Part shown: piece after piece, positions 6,173 to 16,500 of the stretch
Numbering within the stretch: the stretch's first letter is position 1
Layout of the letters: each line of letters opens with the position of its first letter
DNA from: a virus
DNA length: 44,070 bases
Virus record (IMG/VR): IMGVR_UViG_3300023199_000099
Location: 1 to 44,070 of that record
Direction: 5' to 3' (one strand)
Program-made: the position numbers and the translations under genes
The notes under the pieces: model-generated
Told to the model about the DNA's origin: nothing
Database searches by the model: none
What the model saw: the letters and a program-made list of their open reading frames with translations, nothing else

Positions 6173-9100
6173 ATGGCCGGCCCGAGCAACCGTGACATCA
6201 GCGTCCGGCTGCGGGTGCTGGACGACGGCAGCGTCGTCCTCGCCAACTTCGGGCGCCAGACCGGGCGCACCGCCGCCAAGGCAGAGCGGAACTTCGCGCG
6301 GGTCGAGGCCGCCAGCCGGCGCAGCGCCGGCGCCGTGCAGCAGTTCGCCGCCAGCATGGGCCTGCTCGGCGGCGTGACCGGCGCGGCCATCGGCATTGCC
6401 GCCGTGGTGCTGCCGATCGTCAAGGCCGCCCAAGTCACCGACCGTCTGCAGGTGGCCCTGGCCGGCGTGCGCGCGGTGAGCGGCGCCACCGCCGACCAGA
6501 TGGCGGAGCTGGAGGAGCAGGCCCGCAGCCTCGGCGCCACCACTCAGTTCTCCGCCAGCCAGGCGGCGGAGGCCCAGGAGTTCCTGGCCAAGGCGGGCTT
6601 CGAGGTGAACGAGGTGCTGGGCGCGACCCCCGCGACCCTCGATCTCGCCGCCGCCGGCATGCTGGATCTCGGCCGCGCCGCGGACATCTCCTCCAACATC
6701 CTGCAGGCCTTCGAGGGCGACGCCGAGGAGCTGCAGAACATCGTGGACATCATGGCCGCAACGGCGAGCAACGCGAACACCAGCGTCTCGCAAATGGGCA
6801 AGGCCATGGAGTTCGTCGCGCCGGTGGCCAACAGCTTCGGCGTCTCCATCGAGGAAACCGCCGCCGGGATCGCCGTGCTGTCGAACGCCGGCTTCCAGGC
6901 GGAGAAGGCCGGCACGGGCCTGCGCCGCGTGCTGGTGGACCTGGCCAACCCCTCGGGCAAGCTGGCCGCGGTGATGGGCGAGCTGTCCGTCGAGAGCGAC
7001 GGACTGGTGGCGGTCATGGAGCGCGTCGCCAACAGCACCTTGAGCGCCCAGGACGCCATGGACATCTTCGGCCAGCGCGGCGGCCCGGCCTTCAACATCC
7101 TGCGCGCCGGGGCAAGCAGCGCGGCGGAGTTCGCCGAGATGCTGGGCGACGTGGACGGCGTGGCGCGGCGCATCGCCGAGACTCGCCTGGATAACTTGAG
7201 CGGCGACGCCCGCAAGCTGGGCTCGGCGCTGGCGGAGCTCGGCATCCAAGTCGGCGAGAACGAGCTGATCGAGGACCTGCGCGACCTGACCCAGGCGCTC
7301 ACCGAATTCGCCCGCGGCGACGCCGCCGCGGCCATTGCCAGCAATCTGTTCCCGGCGCTGAAGAGCATTTTCGGGCTCCTGGCCTCGCTCGCCGCGGCGC
7401 GTTTCGGCTCGCGGATCTTCGGCGCCCTGGCAACCAGCGCGGCGACCGCGACCGGCTCCCTCAATCTGCTCGCGACTCAGTTGGGCACGGCCCGGGGCCG
7501 GTTCGTTGTAGCGGGCCGCGCCGCGCGGGTTTTCGGCGCGACCCTTGCCGCGCTGGGTGGCCCGGTCGGGCTGGCGATCCTGGCCGGGATCGGCATCTTC
7601 AAGCTGATCACGCGGGAAACGGAGCTGGCGAAAGCCAGTGAGGCCGCCGCGGAGGCGCAAAAGACGCTGAACGACGAGCTGAAAACCAGCAGGACCGCCT
7701 CTCTGGACGCGGTGCTCACGGCGGCCCAGGCCCAGCGCGCGCTTGTGGAAGAACTGGAGAACGCGACCCGCAACCTTCAGGGGGAGACCATCCCCGACCG
7801 CTTCCTGCCGCAAGAGACCGTCGACCGCCTCGAGGAGGCGCGGCAGAAGCTGGCCGAGCTGGAGGAGCAGGTCAGCAACACGTTCCCGGACCTGCAGGCG
7901 TTCGGCGGCGCTGGCCCGGTGATCGCCAACGCCTACGGCACCGTAACCGACCAGGTCGAGGGGACGGAGAGCGCCATGGACCGCCTGGAGGCGGCCACCA
8001 AGCGGCTCGGCGATCAGCAGAGCAACGCCGTGAACGACGCCCGTGCCTTTGCCGCGGCGCAGCGCGATATCCTGCAGGCGCAGTTCGAGGCCCGGGCGCC
8101 GGACCTGGACCAGGACGAGCGACTGCGCCAGCGCGAGGAGCTGAACAACGAGCTGGCCCGGCTGCAGCGCGAGCAGTTCGACGAGGAGCGCCGCCTGGCG
8201 ACGAAGGCGGCCAGCGAGCGGCTGTTCCTGCTCAAGTCCAACATCAGCGACGAGCAGCAGCTCCGGCGCGGGCAACTGGCCATCCGCCGGGATCTGGCCG
8301 AGGAAGAGCTGGACATCGAGCGCCGCAAGTTCCAGGCGATTCAGCAGGAGCTGCTGGACTCGCTGGCCGAGGAGCAGCGCCTGCGCGAGCAGTCCGCGAG
8401 CGCCTTTGATATCGCCGACGAGCTGGAGCGCCAGGCGCGCAACGCCGGCAAGAGCCAGCGCGCGCTGATCGACGACGCCGCCCTGGAGGCCATGCGGGCG
8501 AGCGGCCAGGAGGCCATCGAGCTGTGGCAGGAATTCGCCCGCCTGGGCGGCGACGCCTTCCGGGCGGCCCGGAACATCCGCCAGGAGGCCAAGGGCCTCG
8601 AGGAAGAGGCGGAGGCGGCCGGCGAGAACACCAAGACGCTCGCCGACGAATTCAAGAGCGTGCAGCAGGCCATCATGGACACCGAGGAGAGCCTGCGCCA
8701 GCTCACCAAGGAGCGCGACCTCAACACCAAGGTGAAGGTCGACGACAGCGAGTTCCGTAAGTTCCTGCGCCGGCTGGCCGGCGGCGCGGATTTCGATGTG
8801 CAGGTCACTCCGAAGGGTGGCCCGGGCCAGGGCAATACGCAGAACCGCCGCCTCGGCGGCCCCATCCTCAAGGCGGCCACCGGCCGCCGGGTGCCGGGCG
8901 GCTACGGCGGTGGCGACAAGGTGCGGGCCATGCTGGAGCCGGGGGAATACGTGGTGCGCAAGGAGGCCGTGCGCCACTACGGCGGCGACCTGCTGGCGGC
9001 GCTGAACTCGATGCGCCTGCCGCCGCCGATCTACCGCGCCGGCGGCGGCCCGGCGGGGGAAGTGCTGCGGCGCACCTCGCTGCGCACGCCGGAGCGCGAC

Positions 9101-9226
9101 CAGGTGGACGTGAACCTGGACCTGGGCGGCGAGCGCTTCCGGCTGAGCGGCGAGCGCGAGACGGCCCGGGCGCTGGCCAAGACGCTGCGCGGGCTGAGCT
9201 CCAGCGTGCCCGGGGGCGTGGGATGA
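6173..9226 (+). CDS. Tail tape measure protein
   Basis: 1017 residues, the longest gene. The N-terminal third matches the TP901-type tape measure core (LARSLGATTQFSASQAAEAQ-like region, GTGLRRVLVDLANP, EFAEMLGDVDGVA). Hydrophobic segments lie at about residues 62-85 and 445-475; long alanine/glutamate/arginine coiled coils fill about 480-860. The C terminus is Gly/Arg-rich with a PGGYGGGDKVRAMLEPGEYV motif typical of tape measures. By the known rule of about 0.15 nm per residue the tail should be about 150 nm long. ATG follows 17 bp after the chaperone. Confidence 0.9.
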   Translation: MAGPSNRDISVRLRVLDDGSVVLANFGRQTGRTAAKAERNFARVEAASRRSAGAVQQFAASMGLLGGVTGAAIGIAAVVLPIVKAAQVTDRLQVALAGVRAVSGATADQMAELEEQARSLGATTQFSASQAAEAQEFLAKAGFEVNEVLGATPATLDLAAAGMLDLGRAADISSNILQAFEGDAEELQNIVDIMAATASNANTSVSQMGKAMEFVAPVANSFGVSIEETAAGIAVLSNAGFQAEKAGTGLRRVLVDLANPSGKLAAVMGELSVESDGLVAVMERVANSTLSAQDAMDIFGQRGGPAFNILRAGASSAAEFAEMLGDVDGVARRIAETRLDNLSGDARKLGSALAELGIQVGENELIEDLRDLTQALTEFARGDAAAAIASNLFPALKSIFGLLASLAAARFGSRIFGALATSAATATGSLNLLATQLGTARGRFVVAGRAARVFGATLAALGGPVGLAILAGIGIFKLITRETELAKASEAAAEAQKTLNDELKTSRTASLDAVLTAAQAQRALVEELENATRNLQGETIPDRFLPQETVDRLEEARQKLAELEEQVSNTFPDLQAFGGAGPVIANAYGTVTDQVEGTESAMDRLEAATKRLGDQQSNAVNDARAFAAAQRDILQAQFEARAPDLDQDERLRQREELNNELARLQREQFDEERRLATKAASERLFLLKSNISDEQQLRRGQLAIRRDLAEEELDIERRKFQAIQQELLDSLAEEQRLREQSASAFDIADELERQARNAGKSQRALIDDAALEAMRASGQEAIELWQEFARLGGDAFRAARNIRQEAKGLEEEAEAAGENTKTLADEFKSVQQAIMDTEESLRQLTKERDLNTKVKVDDSEFRKFLRRLAGGADFDVQVTPKGGPGQGNTQNRRLGGPILKAATGRRVPGGYGGGDKVRAMLEPGEYVVRKEAVRHYGGDLLAALNSMRLPPPIYRAGGGPAGEVLRRTSLRTPERDQVDVNLDLGGERFRLSGERETARALAKTLRGLSSSVPGGVG

Positions 9227-9609
9227 ACCTGTCGCTGGGATCCGTGACCTTCGACCGCCCACTGGTGTGGGTGGACCGCGAGGATCACGCCGGGGTGGAC
9301 CAGACCCGGGCGCGCACCGTGGGCGGCGGCCAGGTGGTGTTCACCGCGCCGCTGGCCGGCGGGCGGCCCATCACCCTGGAGGCGCGCCGGGACCAGGGCT
9401 GGATCACCCAGGCGCAGCTCGACGCGCTGCGGGCCATGGCCGCGCAGGTCGATTCAAGCTGGGTGCTGATATATGGCGCGGAGACGCACACCGTCGAGTT
9501 CGACGCCACCGGCGGCCCGGCGCTGTCGTTCACGCCCCTGCTGCGGCCGCGCACCGAGCCGGCCCCCACTGACTTCTTTACCGGCACGATCCGGCTGAGG
9601 ACCTTGTAA
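9223..9609 (+). CDS. Tail tip-side minor protein
   Basis: 128 residues, ATG overlapping the tape measure stop. Beta-rich, beginning MNLSLGSVTF with several Trp. Proteins of this size directly after the tape measure usually belong to the distal tail or tip. No firm family match. Confidence 0.55.
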   Translation: MNLSLGSVTFDRPLVWVDREDHAGVDQTRARTVGGGQVVFTAPLAGGRPITLEARRDQGWITQAQLDALRAMAAQVDSSWVLIYGAETHTVEFDATGGPALSFTPLLRPRTEPAPTDFFTGTIRLRTL

Positions 9610-10607
9610 TGACCATCCAATCGAGCGAGATCAAAGCCTACAGGGCGGCGACCAACAACGACAGCGCCAGCAACGGCGGCATCATGAGCGCCAACGAATC
9701 CGTCAGCGGCGTGGCCGGGAACGTGCTGCCGCCGGTGACACAGGCCGAGCTGACCAGCGGCGTGACCCGCCACCGCAAGCTGTTCCGCAAGGTGGCGAAC
9801 GACGCGGACGAGACGCTGTTCAACGCCCGGGCCTGGGTGGAGAACTTCACCCCGGGCGACGATCGCGTGCTGATCTTCGCCGGCACGCAAACCGACGTGC
9901 AGTCCGACCTCTCCGGCAGCGAGCGCGTCTACGGCGCCGGCCAGCTCGACAGCGACGTGACCGCGGGCGCCACCAGCATCGACGTGCTGATGGAGGCCGG
10001 CGGCGACGACGCCATTCAGAACGGCGACACCGTCCGCATCTCGGATAAGCCGACCTTCGACGGCGCGGGCAACGAGGAGGAGCGCACCGTCTCCGGCGCG
10101 CCGGGCAAGGCCGGCGACGTGTACACCATTACGCTCGACTCGGGGCTCGACAACGGCTACCTGGCCGCGGACACGCGGGTCGCGTCCATCCTCACCGTCG
10201 GCGACATCAAGGGCGCTTATTCCGGCTTCACGGTAACCAGCGCCGGCGACGGCGCCTACGACGACACGGCCAACCCCGTGGAGCTGGACAACATCGGCAC
10301 TATTCAGGACACCTTCACGCTCACCTTTACCAGCGCCACGGCGTTCGACATCGCCGGCCTCGAGGCGGGTGCCCTCGGCAGCGGCAATATCTCCAGCGAC
10401 ACCGCGCCCAACAACGCCAGCTTCGGCAAGCCTTACTTTACGCTGCGCTCGGCGGGCTTCTCCGGCACCTGGCAGGCCGGTGACACCATCGAGTTCACCA
10501 CCAGCCCGGCGGCGGCGGCGTTCTGGTATAAGCACATCGTGCCGGCCGGAGCGGCCTCGCTCACCGCCAATAAGGCCATCGTAGTGCTGGACGGTGAAAG
10601 TGCCTAG
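9609..10607 (+). CDS. Putative virion protein, tail tip region
   Basis: 332 residues; ATG overlaps the previous stop. Low Cys, very rich in Asp, Thr, Gly and Ala, with repeating beta-strand patterns (AGATSIDVLMEAGGDDAIQNGDTVRISD). The first 90 residues look like a separate capping domain. Similar proteins in other siphoviruses lie between tape measure and hub, but I do not recognise a named family. Confidence 0.55.
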   Translation: MTIQSSEIKAYRAATNNDSASNGGIMSANESVSGVAGNVLPPVTQAELTSGVTRHRKLFRKVANDADETLFNARAWVENFTPGDDRVLIFAGTQTDVQSDLSGSERVYGAGQLDSDVTAGATSIDVLMEAGGDDAIQNGDTVRISDKPTFDGAGNEEERTVSGAPGKAGDVYTITLDSGLDNGYLAADTRVASILTVGDIKGAYSGFTVTSAGDGAYDDTANPVELDNIGTIQDTFTLTFTSATAFDIAGLEAGALGSGNISSDTAPNNASFGKPYFTLRSAGFSGTWQAGDTIEFTTSPAAAAFWYKHIVPAGAASLTANKAIVVLDGESA

Positions 10608-10660
10608 CATTCCTCTCTCGCGAAGCTCTGCCTGCAACGTGACGCCGACCGGAGGCGCTG

Positions 10661-11617
10661 GTGGCCCTCAATGAGCGGATCGGTGTTGATTTCGCTCCGG
10701 GGGATGCCGGGGCCGGCCTGGAGATCACCGCCCACGAGGTGATCGACGCCAGCGGCGCGGTGCTCCCGCAGCCCGTGCCCCTTGCCGATCCGCATGTGCT
10801 CCTGCGACTTTACCCGGCCGTGTGGCCCAGCCCGCTGCGGGCGACGGTGGGCAGCGTCGCGCAGCAGGGCGTGCGCGCCGAGCAGATCATCGACGAGACG
10901 GTGGTGTTCCGCGGCGAGGCCACCGCCCGCACCCGCCGGCGCCCGGCCAGCGGCGTGCAGCTCCGCACCGACGGGCTCACTTTTGACGTGGACGGAAACA
11001 CGGTGGCCGTGTCCGTGACGGCCGACGCCAACGGCAACCTGCGCGCCAGCCAGCCGTTCCACGGCGCCGCCCTGGTCACCTACACCGCCGAATACCGCCT
11101 GCTGCGCTACGACTACGGCATCGAGGCGCTGGCCGGCGGCGGCGCCCGCATCACCGCCGGCACGGTGCTCGCCTGGCACGGCGGCGAGGTGGCGGACTTC
11201 GAGGTCGAGCCCCTGCAGCTCGGCGACAGCGAGCCGGACACGGCCGTGTTCTTCCGGGACGTGAGCTTCACGATCCTGCAGCAGTCCGAGGAGTTCGAGC
11301 GCCCGCCGAGCTGGCCGGACACCACCTGGGGGCCGGGCGGCACGGAGATCCCGGTTGCCAGCGCGATCAACCCGGCGCCGGACCCGGACGAGGCCTGGGT
11401 CGAGCACGAGCGGGTGCACCAGATCGGCCGCATTGACGACGCCTGCCGCGTCTCGCTGGACACTTATTTCGTGACGCCGGCCGCGCCGTTCGTCGGCACT
11501 AGCAACTACACGATCCCGGTGGCGCGCCAGTTCACCAGCGAGCAGCAGCTTAACGACCGCGGCTACTCCAGCGCCTGCATCGCCCGGGCCAACCAGCAGA
11601 TGCAGTCCATCGAATAA
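10661..11617 (+). CDS. Putative tail protein
   Basis: 318 residues, GTG 10661 with CCGGAGG upstream. Beta-rich, acidic, with VVFRGEATARTRRRPASG and the C-terminal QLNDRGYSSACIARANQQMQ. The 53 bp before it holds only the ribosome site. Part of the tip module; function unknown. Confidence 0.6.
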   Translation: MALNERIGVDFAPGDAGAGLEITAHEVIDASGAVLPQPVPLADPHVLLRLYPAVWPSPLRATVGSVAQQGVRAEQIIDETVVFRGEATARTRRRPASGVQLRTDGLTFDVDGNTVAVSVTADANGNLRASQPFHGAALVTYTAEYRLLRYDYGIEALAGGGARITAGTVLAWHGGEVADFEVEPLQLGDSEPDTAVFFRDVSFTILQQSEEFERPPSWPDTTWGPGGTEIPVASAINPAPDPDEAWVEHERVHQIGRIDDACRVSLDTYFVTPAAPFVGTSNYTIPVARQFTSEQQLNDRGYSSACIARANQQMQSIE

Positions 11618-14193
11618 TGGCGAACCCGTACCCCGACCGATACACCCGGGCCGCCTTTCCGAGCGGCGCCAAGGGGTTCCTGTTCATACCGCGGGTGGGT
11701 GCGATCGCCGGCGGCACGATCGACAGCTACGGCTGGAGCGCGCCGTTCTTCGATGCTGAGGGTAACGAGATCCGCGAGGACGGCGTGAACCTCGGCACGG
11801 TGGTGACCGAGGGCGACAAGGCAGTGCCGGCGCTGACCGACGGCGACGGCACCACGCGCCAGCTCCACTTGTTCGACCCCGGAGGGCTGGCCGAGTGGAC
11901 GCTCAAGCGCACGCCGCCGGGCGATTTCGCCAACCTCGACTGGCGCGGCCACGCCGGCGAGCCCGAGGGCAAGCAATACGTGCTGCAATGGTGGGGGCCG
12001 CCGAACCGCTACTGGAACGCCACCGGCGAGAGCGCCTACCCGCCCTACACGGACCGCATCTACCGGCGCGGCAAGCTGTATCTGCGCGCGCCGGAGAACT
12101 TGTGCGGCTGCGCGCTGCACAAGGAGGGCGGGGCGCTGATGGCCGCGTGCATGGCGCCGGTGGGCGGGGCCTACGCGGACGGCAACATCACCCACGACAA
12201 GCTGTTCGTGCGCGTGGTCTCCGGCCTGCACGGCACGCGGGACGCCGAGGAAACCGGCCTCTTCGACCAGGCCGAGTTCGATGCGCTCGTGGCCGAGTAC
12301 AACAGCGCGGTGCTGGCGAACCGCGAGCTGAAGAAAGCCGAGATCATCGCCTACGCGCAGCGCTGGCACGAGATTGACCTCAAGGATCACGAGGACCTGG
12401 TCGACACGACGGTGCCGGAGTCCGAGCAGGGGGCCGACAACACGCGCACCGCCGCCGAGCTGTTCCCGTGGCACTTCAACGCCTCGGGCACCGAGTGCCA
12501 GGCCCTGCGGCGGATGACGGCGCACGTTGAGCACCAGGTCGCAGGCAGCACGGAGGAGTGGGACGTCAAGGCTTTTCGGTTCGACCGGCTCAAGCTGCTG
12601 GTCAACTACGGCGTCAGCGAGCAGGAGATCGCCGGGGATTTCGCGGTGACCATGATCTCGCCAACCCTCACTCCCGAGCGCATTCTCAATGAGCGGGTGC
12701 CGATGTGGCGCGTGAACGAAGACTGGCACGACACCGACCCGTTCCCCGGGTCGCACCCGGTCGGTGAACCGATCCCGCACACGACCCATGGCACGACCGG
12801 CAGTTTCTCGGACGGCTACCACATCAAGGTGGAGCAGGAGACCTTCCCGGAAGAGTCCGCCCCGGGGCTCGAAACATGGGGGGCGCAGTTTGATGTGTCT
12901 CAGGCCTCCTTCGAGGGTTTCTTCCGGTTTGTGCCGCCCACCTCCTTCACTCCCGACGAGAGCACGGCCAAGGGCCGGGCCGACATCGACCTGCGTGACC
13001 ATTTCCAGGAGGGGTTCGACAGCGAGGCGGCGGCTTTCGTGACGAAGCTCACCGACGGCGTCTTCGACGGGGACTCGGCCATCGACAGCAGCCGCTCCGC
13101 GACCATCGAGGTCGCCGTCGACTACGTTGACGACCAAGAGGTGGTGGCGACCCTGGAATACGATGAGAGCCTGGTGATTAACGACGATGGCAGATTCCAC
13201 GACTTCCGGTTCTCATGGGCGCAGCCCGGGTTTTTCCTGGCGGAAGTGCCCTCCGGCCCGCCGGAGGACGAAGTCACCTACTACGCCATCTGGACCCTCG
13301 AGCCTGATGCCGCCGTCGCTGACACTAACGGGCGCCTCAAGGATTCGTCTCTGGTGTATGCGCGGACGGTCACGCTGGGATGGGGGGGCATCTCTGTCCC
13401 GTTGATCGGGACATCGGCCGATAACGAGCTGCTGTGGGACGAGGACGAGAGCCTGTTCATGGCGCACCATCGCGATCAGTCCGAGAGGGAGGTGGTCCAC
13501 ATGGATCTGCGCCACGATCTCCTGGTGTGCCGGGAGAAAGTGCGCACAATCGACCAGACGGTCGATTTGCAGTCCGACCCTGGTTTTATTCTGCCGGTGG
13601 ACGACGAGATAGTGACCGTTGCCGGGGCGGTCAGCTATTGGAGCCGGTGGCACATGGCGTTCCCGGCCCGCGCCGAAAGCGAGACCTATCAAGAGAGGAT
13701 GGCGTTTCGGCTCGCCGGGCAGGAGACCGAGCTGTTTACGGACGGGCTGACCGTTGAGTCCGAACCGGAGAGCTTCGGCGAAGCGCTCTCGATGGAGCAG
13801 CCATGGTTCACGTTCATCGAGCACAATAACCGGACGGACGGCACACCGTGGGCGATCGGCAAGCTGCTGCGCCAGGAGGACAGCGAGACGCGCGCTTATA
13901 TCTCAGGCGAGCGCGACAGCCAGGCCATGCCGCTGAGCTGGGCCGCGGAGCTGGGCGGCTGGGCGGTGGATGCCGATGGAGGCATCATGCTGTCAATGGT
14001 TGCGTCCTATAACGCCAGCGCCCTGCAGGTCAATTACGGCGAGGACGGGTCCGCTCCGGCGGAGCCTGTCGCCGAGGATGTCGTAGAGGCCAGCAACCAC
14101 CTGACCGGCGGCGACCTGGTCTCCCTCAACGAGCTGACCGTGCCGGACGGCGAGCACGCGGCGTTCTTCAGCTGCGCGTTCGTGGGGGTGTAG
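11617..14193 (+). CDS. Large tail tip / fibre-like protein
   Basis: 858 residues, ATG overlapping the previous stop. An N-terminal domain with Cys-rich segment (LCGCALHKEGGALMAAC, about 165-185), a helical region at 210-255, then beta-rich sequence with many acidic and aromatic residues to the C terminus. No signal peptide, no enzymatic motif seen. Its size and place between tip and hub proteins suggest a structural or host-contact role. Confidence 0.6.
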   Translation: MANPYPDRYTRAAFPSGAKGFLFIPRVGAIAGGTIDSYGWSAPFFDAEGNEIREDGVNLGTVVTEGDKAVPALTDGDGTTRQLHLFDPGGLAEWTLKRTPPGDFANLDWRGHAGEPEGKQYVLQWWGPPNRYWNATGESAYPPYTDRIYRRGKLYLRAPENLCGCALHKEGGALMAACMAPVGGAYADGNITHDKLFVRVVSGLHGTRDAEETGLFDQAEFDALVAEYNSAVLANRELKKAEIIAYAQRWHEIDLKDHEDLVDTTVPESEQGADNTRTAAELFPWHFNASGTECQALRRMTAHVEHQVAGSTEEWDVKAFRFDRLKLLVNYGVSEQEIAGDFAVTMISPTLTPERILNERVPMWRVNEDWHDTDPFPGSHPVGEPIPHTTHGTTGSFSDGYHIKVEQETFPEESAPGLETWGAQFDVSQASFEGFFRFVPPTSFTPDESTAKGRADIDLRDHFQEGFDSEAAAFVTKLTDGVFDGDSAIDSSRSATIEVAVDYVDDQEVVATLEYDESLVINDDGRFHDFRFSWAQPGFFLAEVPSGPPEDEVTYYAIWTLEPDAAVADTNGRLKDSSLVYARTVTLGWGGISVPLIGTSADNELLWDEDESLFMAHHRDQSEREVVHMDLRHDLLVCREKVRTIDQTVDLQSDPGFILPVDDEIVTVAGAVSYWSRWHMAFPARAESETYQERMAFRLAGQETELFTDGLTVESEPESFGEALSMEQPWFTFIEHNNRTDGTPWAIGKLLRQEDSETRAYISGERDSQAMPLSWAAELGGWAVDADGGIMLSMVASYNASALQVNYGEDGSAPAEPVAEDVVEASNHLTGGDLVSLNELTVPDGEHAAFFSCAFVGV

Positions 14194-14196
14194 CGG

Positions 14197-16500
14197 GTGG
14201 CTTTTGACATCGCCAACGCCCAGCTCGCCAAGACGGCGGACCTGTCGGCCGAGTTCACGACGGTAGGAATCGGCGGCTTCGATGTGCTCGGCGACAAGAG
14301 CAAGCTATACGCCGTCGAGCGCGTGGTGGACCAGGAGGATCGGGGCACCGGCCTTTACGACGGCACCTCCGTTTATATCCGCCAGTACAGTTTCGGCACC
14401 GCCGGCGAGGTGGACACGCTCAGCTACGACAGCGTCGAGGTCGACATCCGCGCCGACATCGATGCGCACTTGAGCGGCGACCCGCTGGAGATCCGTTCGC
14501 TGTTTGTGAAGCCGGACGGCGCCAAGTTGTACGTGCTGGTCGGCGATAGTGATTTCGTCCTGCAGTACACCCTATCGACGCCCGGGGACCTGAGCACGCT
14601 TTCCAAGGACGGCATCATGGATTTCGGGCCGGCGTGGCCGCGCGCGCTGCAGTCACTCGCCCTGGGCGACAGCGGCGGCGTGATCTACGTGGACACGGAC
14701 GAGATCGTTTACGCCGTGTCGCTGTCGACGGCTTGGGACATCGTGCAGACGGCACTGATTGATGATTCGTTCGATCACGGCATCAGCGGCGAGGACAGCG
14801 CGGCGGCTTTCGCCTGGCGGGACGACGGCGGGCGCTTCTATACCGGCAGCAGCGATCTCGACGAGGCGACGGATTTTGATCAGTACGACCCGGGCGGCGC
14901 CTGGGCGCTGACGAGCCCGACCGTCACCGGAACCTTCGACTTCAAGGCCCATCACAGCCACGCCCAGGAGATACGGCTGGATTCGGTGGAGACGTTGTGG
15001 GCGGCGGCCGGCACGGAGCTTTACCAGTACACGGCGGCGCACGCGGCGCGGATCCCGCTGCGCCTGGGGTCGGCCCATTCCGCCCCCGTGCCGCTGCGCC
15101 TTCAGGCCGGACACGCCGCGGCGGTTCGCCAGCGGGCGGCGCGCGGCCACACCGCCCCGGCGGCGCTGCTGCAGCGGCACGCCGCGGGGCATACCGCGCC
15201 GGTGGCGCTGGAGCCCTTCACGGCGGTGGCGGCGGCGCACGCCGCGGGCCTCCCGCTGCGCGTGGCGGCGGGGCACAGCGCGCCGGCGGCGCTGCGGGCG
15301 TTGCGCCAGGTGGCGCACGCGGCGGTGTTCGACTTGCGCATTGACGTGGCGGCGGCGCACGGGGCGAGCGCGCCGCTGCTGGACCATACGCCGGTGCGCT
15401 CGGCGCACTCGGCGGTGTTCTCGCTGCTGGCGGCGCCGCGCACGCATCTGGCCATGGACGTGACGCTCACCGCCGGGGGCCGGACGCTGCCGGTGATCGC
15501 CTGGGATATCGGCGCGGACGAGGGCGGCTACCTCTACGAGGGCACGGTGGACGTGGGCGCGGCGGGCTACGCGGCGCTGGCGGTGGATGATGACGTGGTG
15601 CTGTCGCTGTTCGGCGAGACGTACAACCTCAAGGTGGAGAGCCGCAGCCGCGAGCGCACCGGGCCGGCGGGGCGGCGCTACGAGATCGGCCTGCGCTCGC
15701 CGAGCATCCGGCACGACTTCCCGCGCGCCACGCCGCTGACCAAGACGTTCAGCACGTCGGTGCTGGCGCGGGACGCGGTGGAGCAGCTCCTTGATGAGGC
15801 GGTGACCTGGGAGCTGGTGGACTGGCGGATCCCGGCCTTCCGCCTGGCCTGGGAGGAGGCCTCGCCCATCGAGGCGGCGCAGCAGATCGTGCAGGCGGCC
15901 GGCGGCACGCTGCAGACGGACCCGGACGGCACGCTGCGCGCCCGCCACCTTTACCCGACCTCGCCGCCGGACTACGCGGCGACCGCCCCGGCCCGCACGG
16001 TGGACGACGCGGACGACGTGGTGACTTCCAGCGAGAGCTTCGCCCCGCGCCGCCTGGTGGACCGGCTGACGATCCGCGATACGGTGCAGGGCATATTCAG
16101 CGACCGCCTGGAGTACGCGGCCGACGAGTACGACGACCGCGCGGGCACGCTGCACGTGTATCCCTCGCCCTGGCGCACCAACCTGGTGGTGACGCACACC
16201 TCGAACGCGGCGCTGGATCTCACCCAGGTGGGTGAGGTGACGCGCGATGAAGAGGAGGTGGTGGAGTTCGCCGCCGGCACGGCGACGCTGAGTTACCCCA
16301 TCGAGGCGCTGCTCGACGTTGAATGGTTGTATGTATCGCTGGGCGGGCTCACCTTTGAGGCCTTCGCGAGCGAGCTGCAGGCGGCGGACGCCGACGGCTA
16401 CAGCCTCGCGCGCATCACGTACCGCACGCGGTCGATCGATTACCGGGTGGCGAGCCCCACGGTCGACCAGGCGCAACTGCTCCTCGAGGAGGTCGCATGA
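14197..16500 (+). CDS. Tail tip / baseplate hub-like protein with Ala-His repeats
   Basis: 767 residues, GTG 14197. The first about 280 residues carry beta-propeller-like units (SLFVKPDGAKLYVLVGDSDFV). Residues about 283-410 are around ten imperfect repeats of 12-16 residues centred on A-H/G-H followed by A-P-x-x-L (for example AHSAPVPLRL, GHTAPVALEP). The C-terminal about 340 residues resemble a hub-type domain (YLYEGTVDVGAAGY, TFSTSVLARDAVEQLLDEAVTW, IEAAQQIVQAAGGTLQTDPDG), as found in tail hub proteins that hold the central channel. The function of the repeat is unknown. Confidence 0.6.
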   Translation: MAFDIANAQLAKTADLSAEFTTVGIGGFDVLGDKSKLYAVERVVDQEDRGTGLYDGTSVYIRQYSFGTAGEVDTLSYDSVEVDIRADIDAHLSGDPLEIRSLFVKPDGAKLYVLVGDSDFVLQYTLSTPGDLSTLSKDGIMDFGPAWPRALQSLALGDSGGVIYVDTDEIVYAVSLSTAWDIVQTALIDDSFDHGISGEDSAAAFAWRDDGGRFYTGSSDLDEATDFDQYDPGGAWALTSPTVTGTFDFKAHHSHAQEIRLDSVETLWAAAGTELYQYTAAHAARIPLRLGSAHSAPVPLRLQAGHAAAVRQRAARGHTAPAALLQRHAAGHTAPVALEPFTAVAAAHAAGLPLRVAAGHSAPAALRALRQVAHAAVFDLRIDVAAAHGASAPLLDHTPVRSAHSAVFSLLAAPRTHLAMDVTLTAGGRTLPVIAWDIGADEGGYLYEGTVDVGAAGYAALAVDDDVVLSLFGETYNLKVESRSRERTGPAGRRYEIGLRSPSIRHDFPRATPLTKTFSTSVLARDAVEQLLDEAVTWELVDWRIPAFRLAWEEASPIEAAQQIVQAAGGTLQTDPDGTLRARHLYPTSPPDYAATAPARTVDDADDVVTSSESFAPRRLVDRLTIRDTVQGIFSDRLEYAADEYDDRAGTLHVYPSPWRTNLVVTHTSNAALDLTQVGEVTRDEEEVVEFAAGTATLSYPIEALLDVEWLYVSLGGLTFEAFASELQAADADGYSLARITYRTRSIDYRVASPTVDQAQLLLEEVA

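Noticed and set aside
6050-9262. Leftward ORF of 1070 codons opposite the tape measure gene
   Set aside because: It exactly mirrors a well-supported tape measure gene, has low-complexity Leu/Ala/Gln/Arg sequence, and results from GC-rich codon use on the coding strand.
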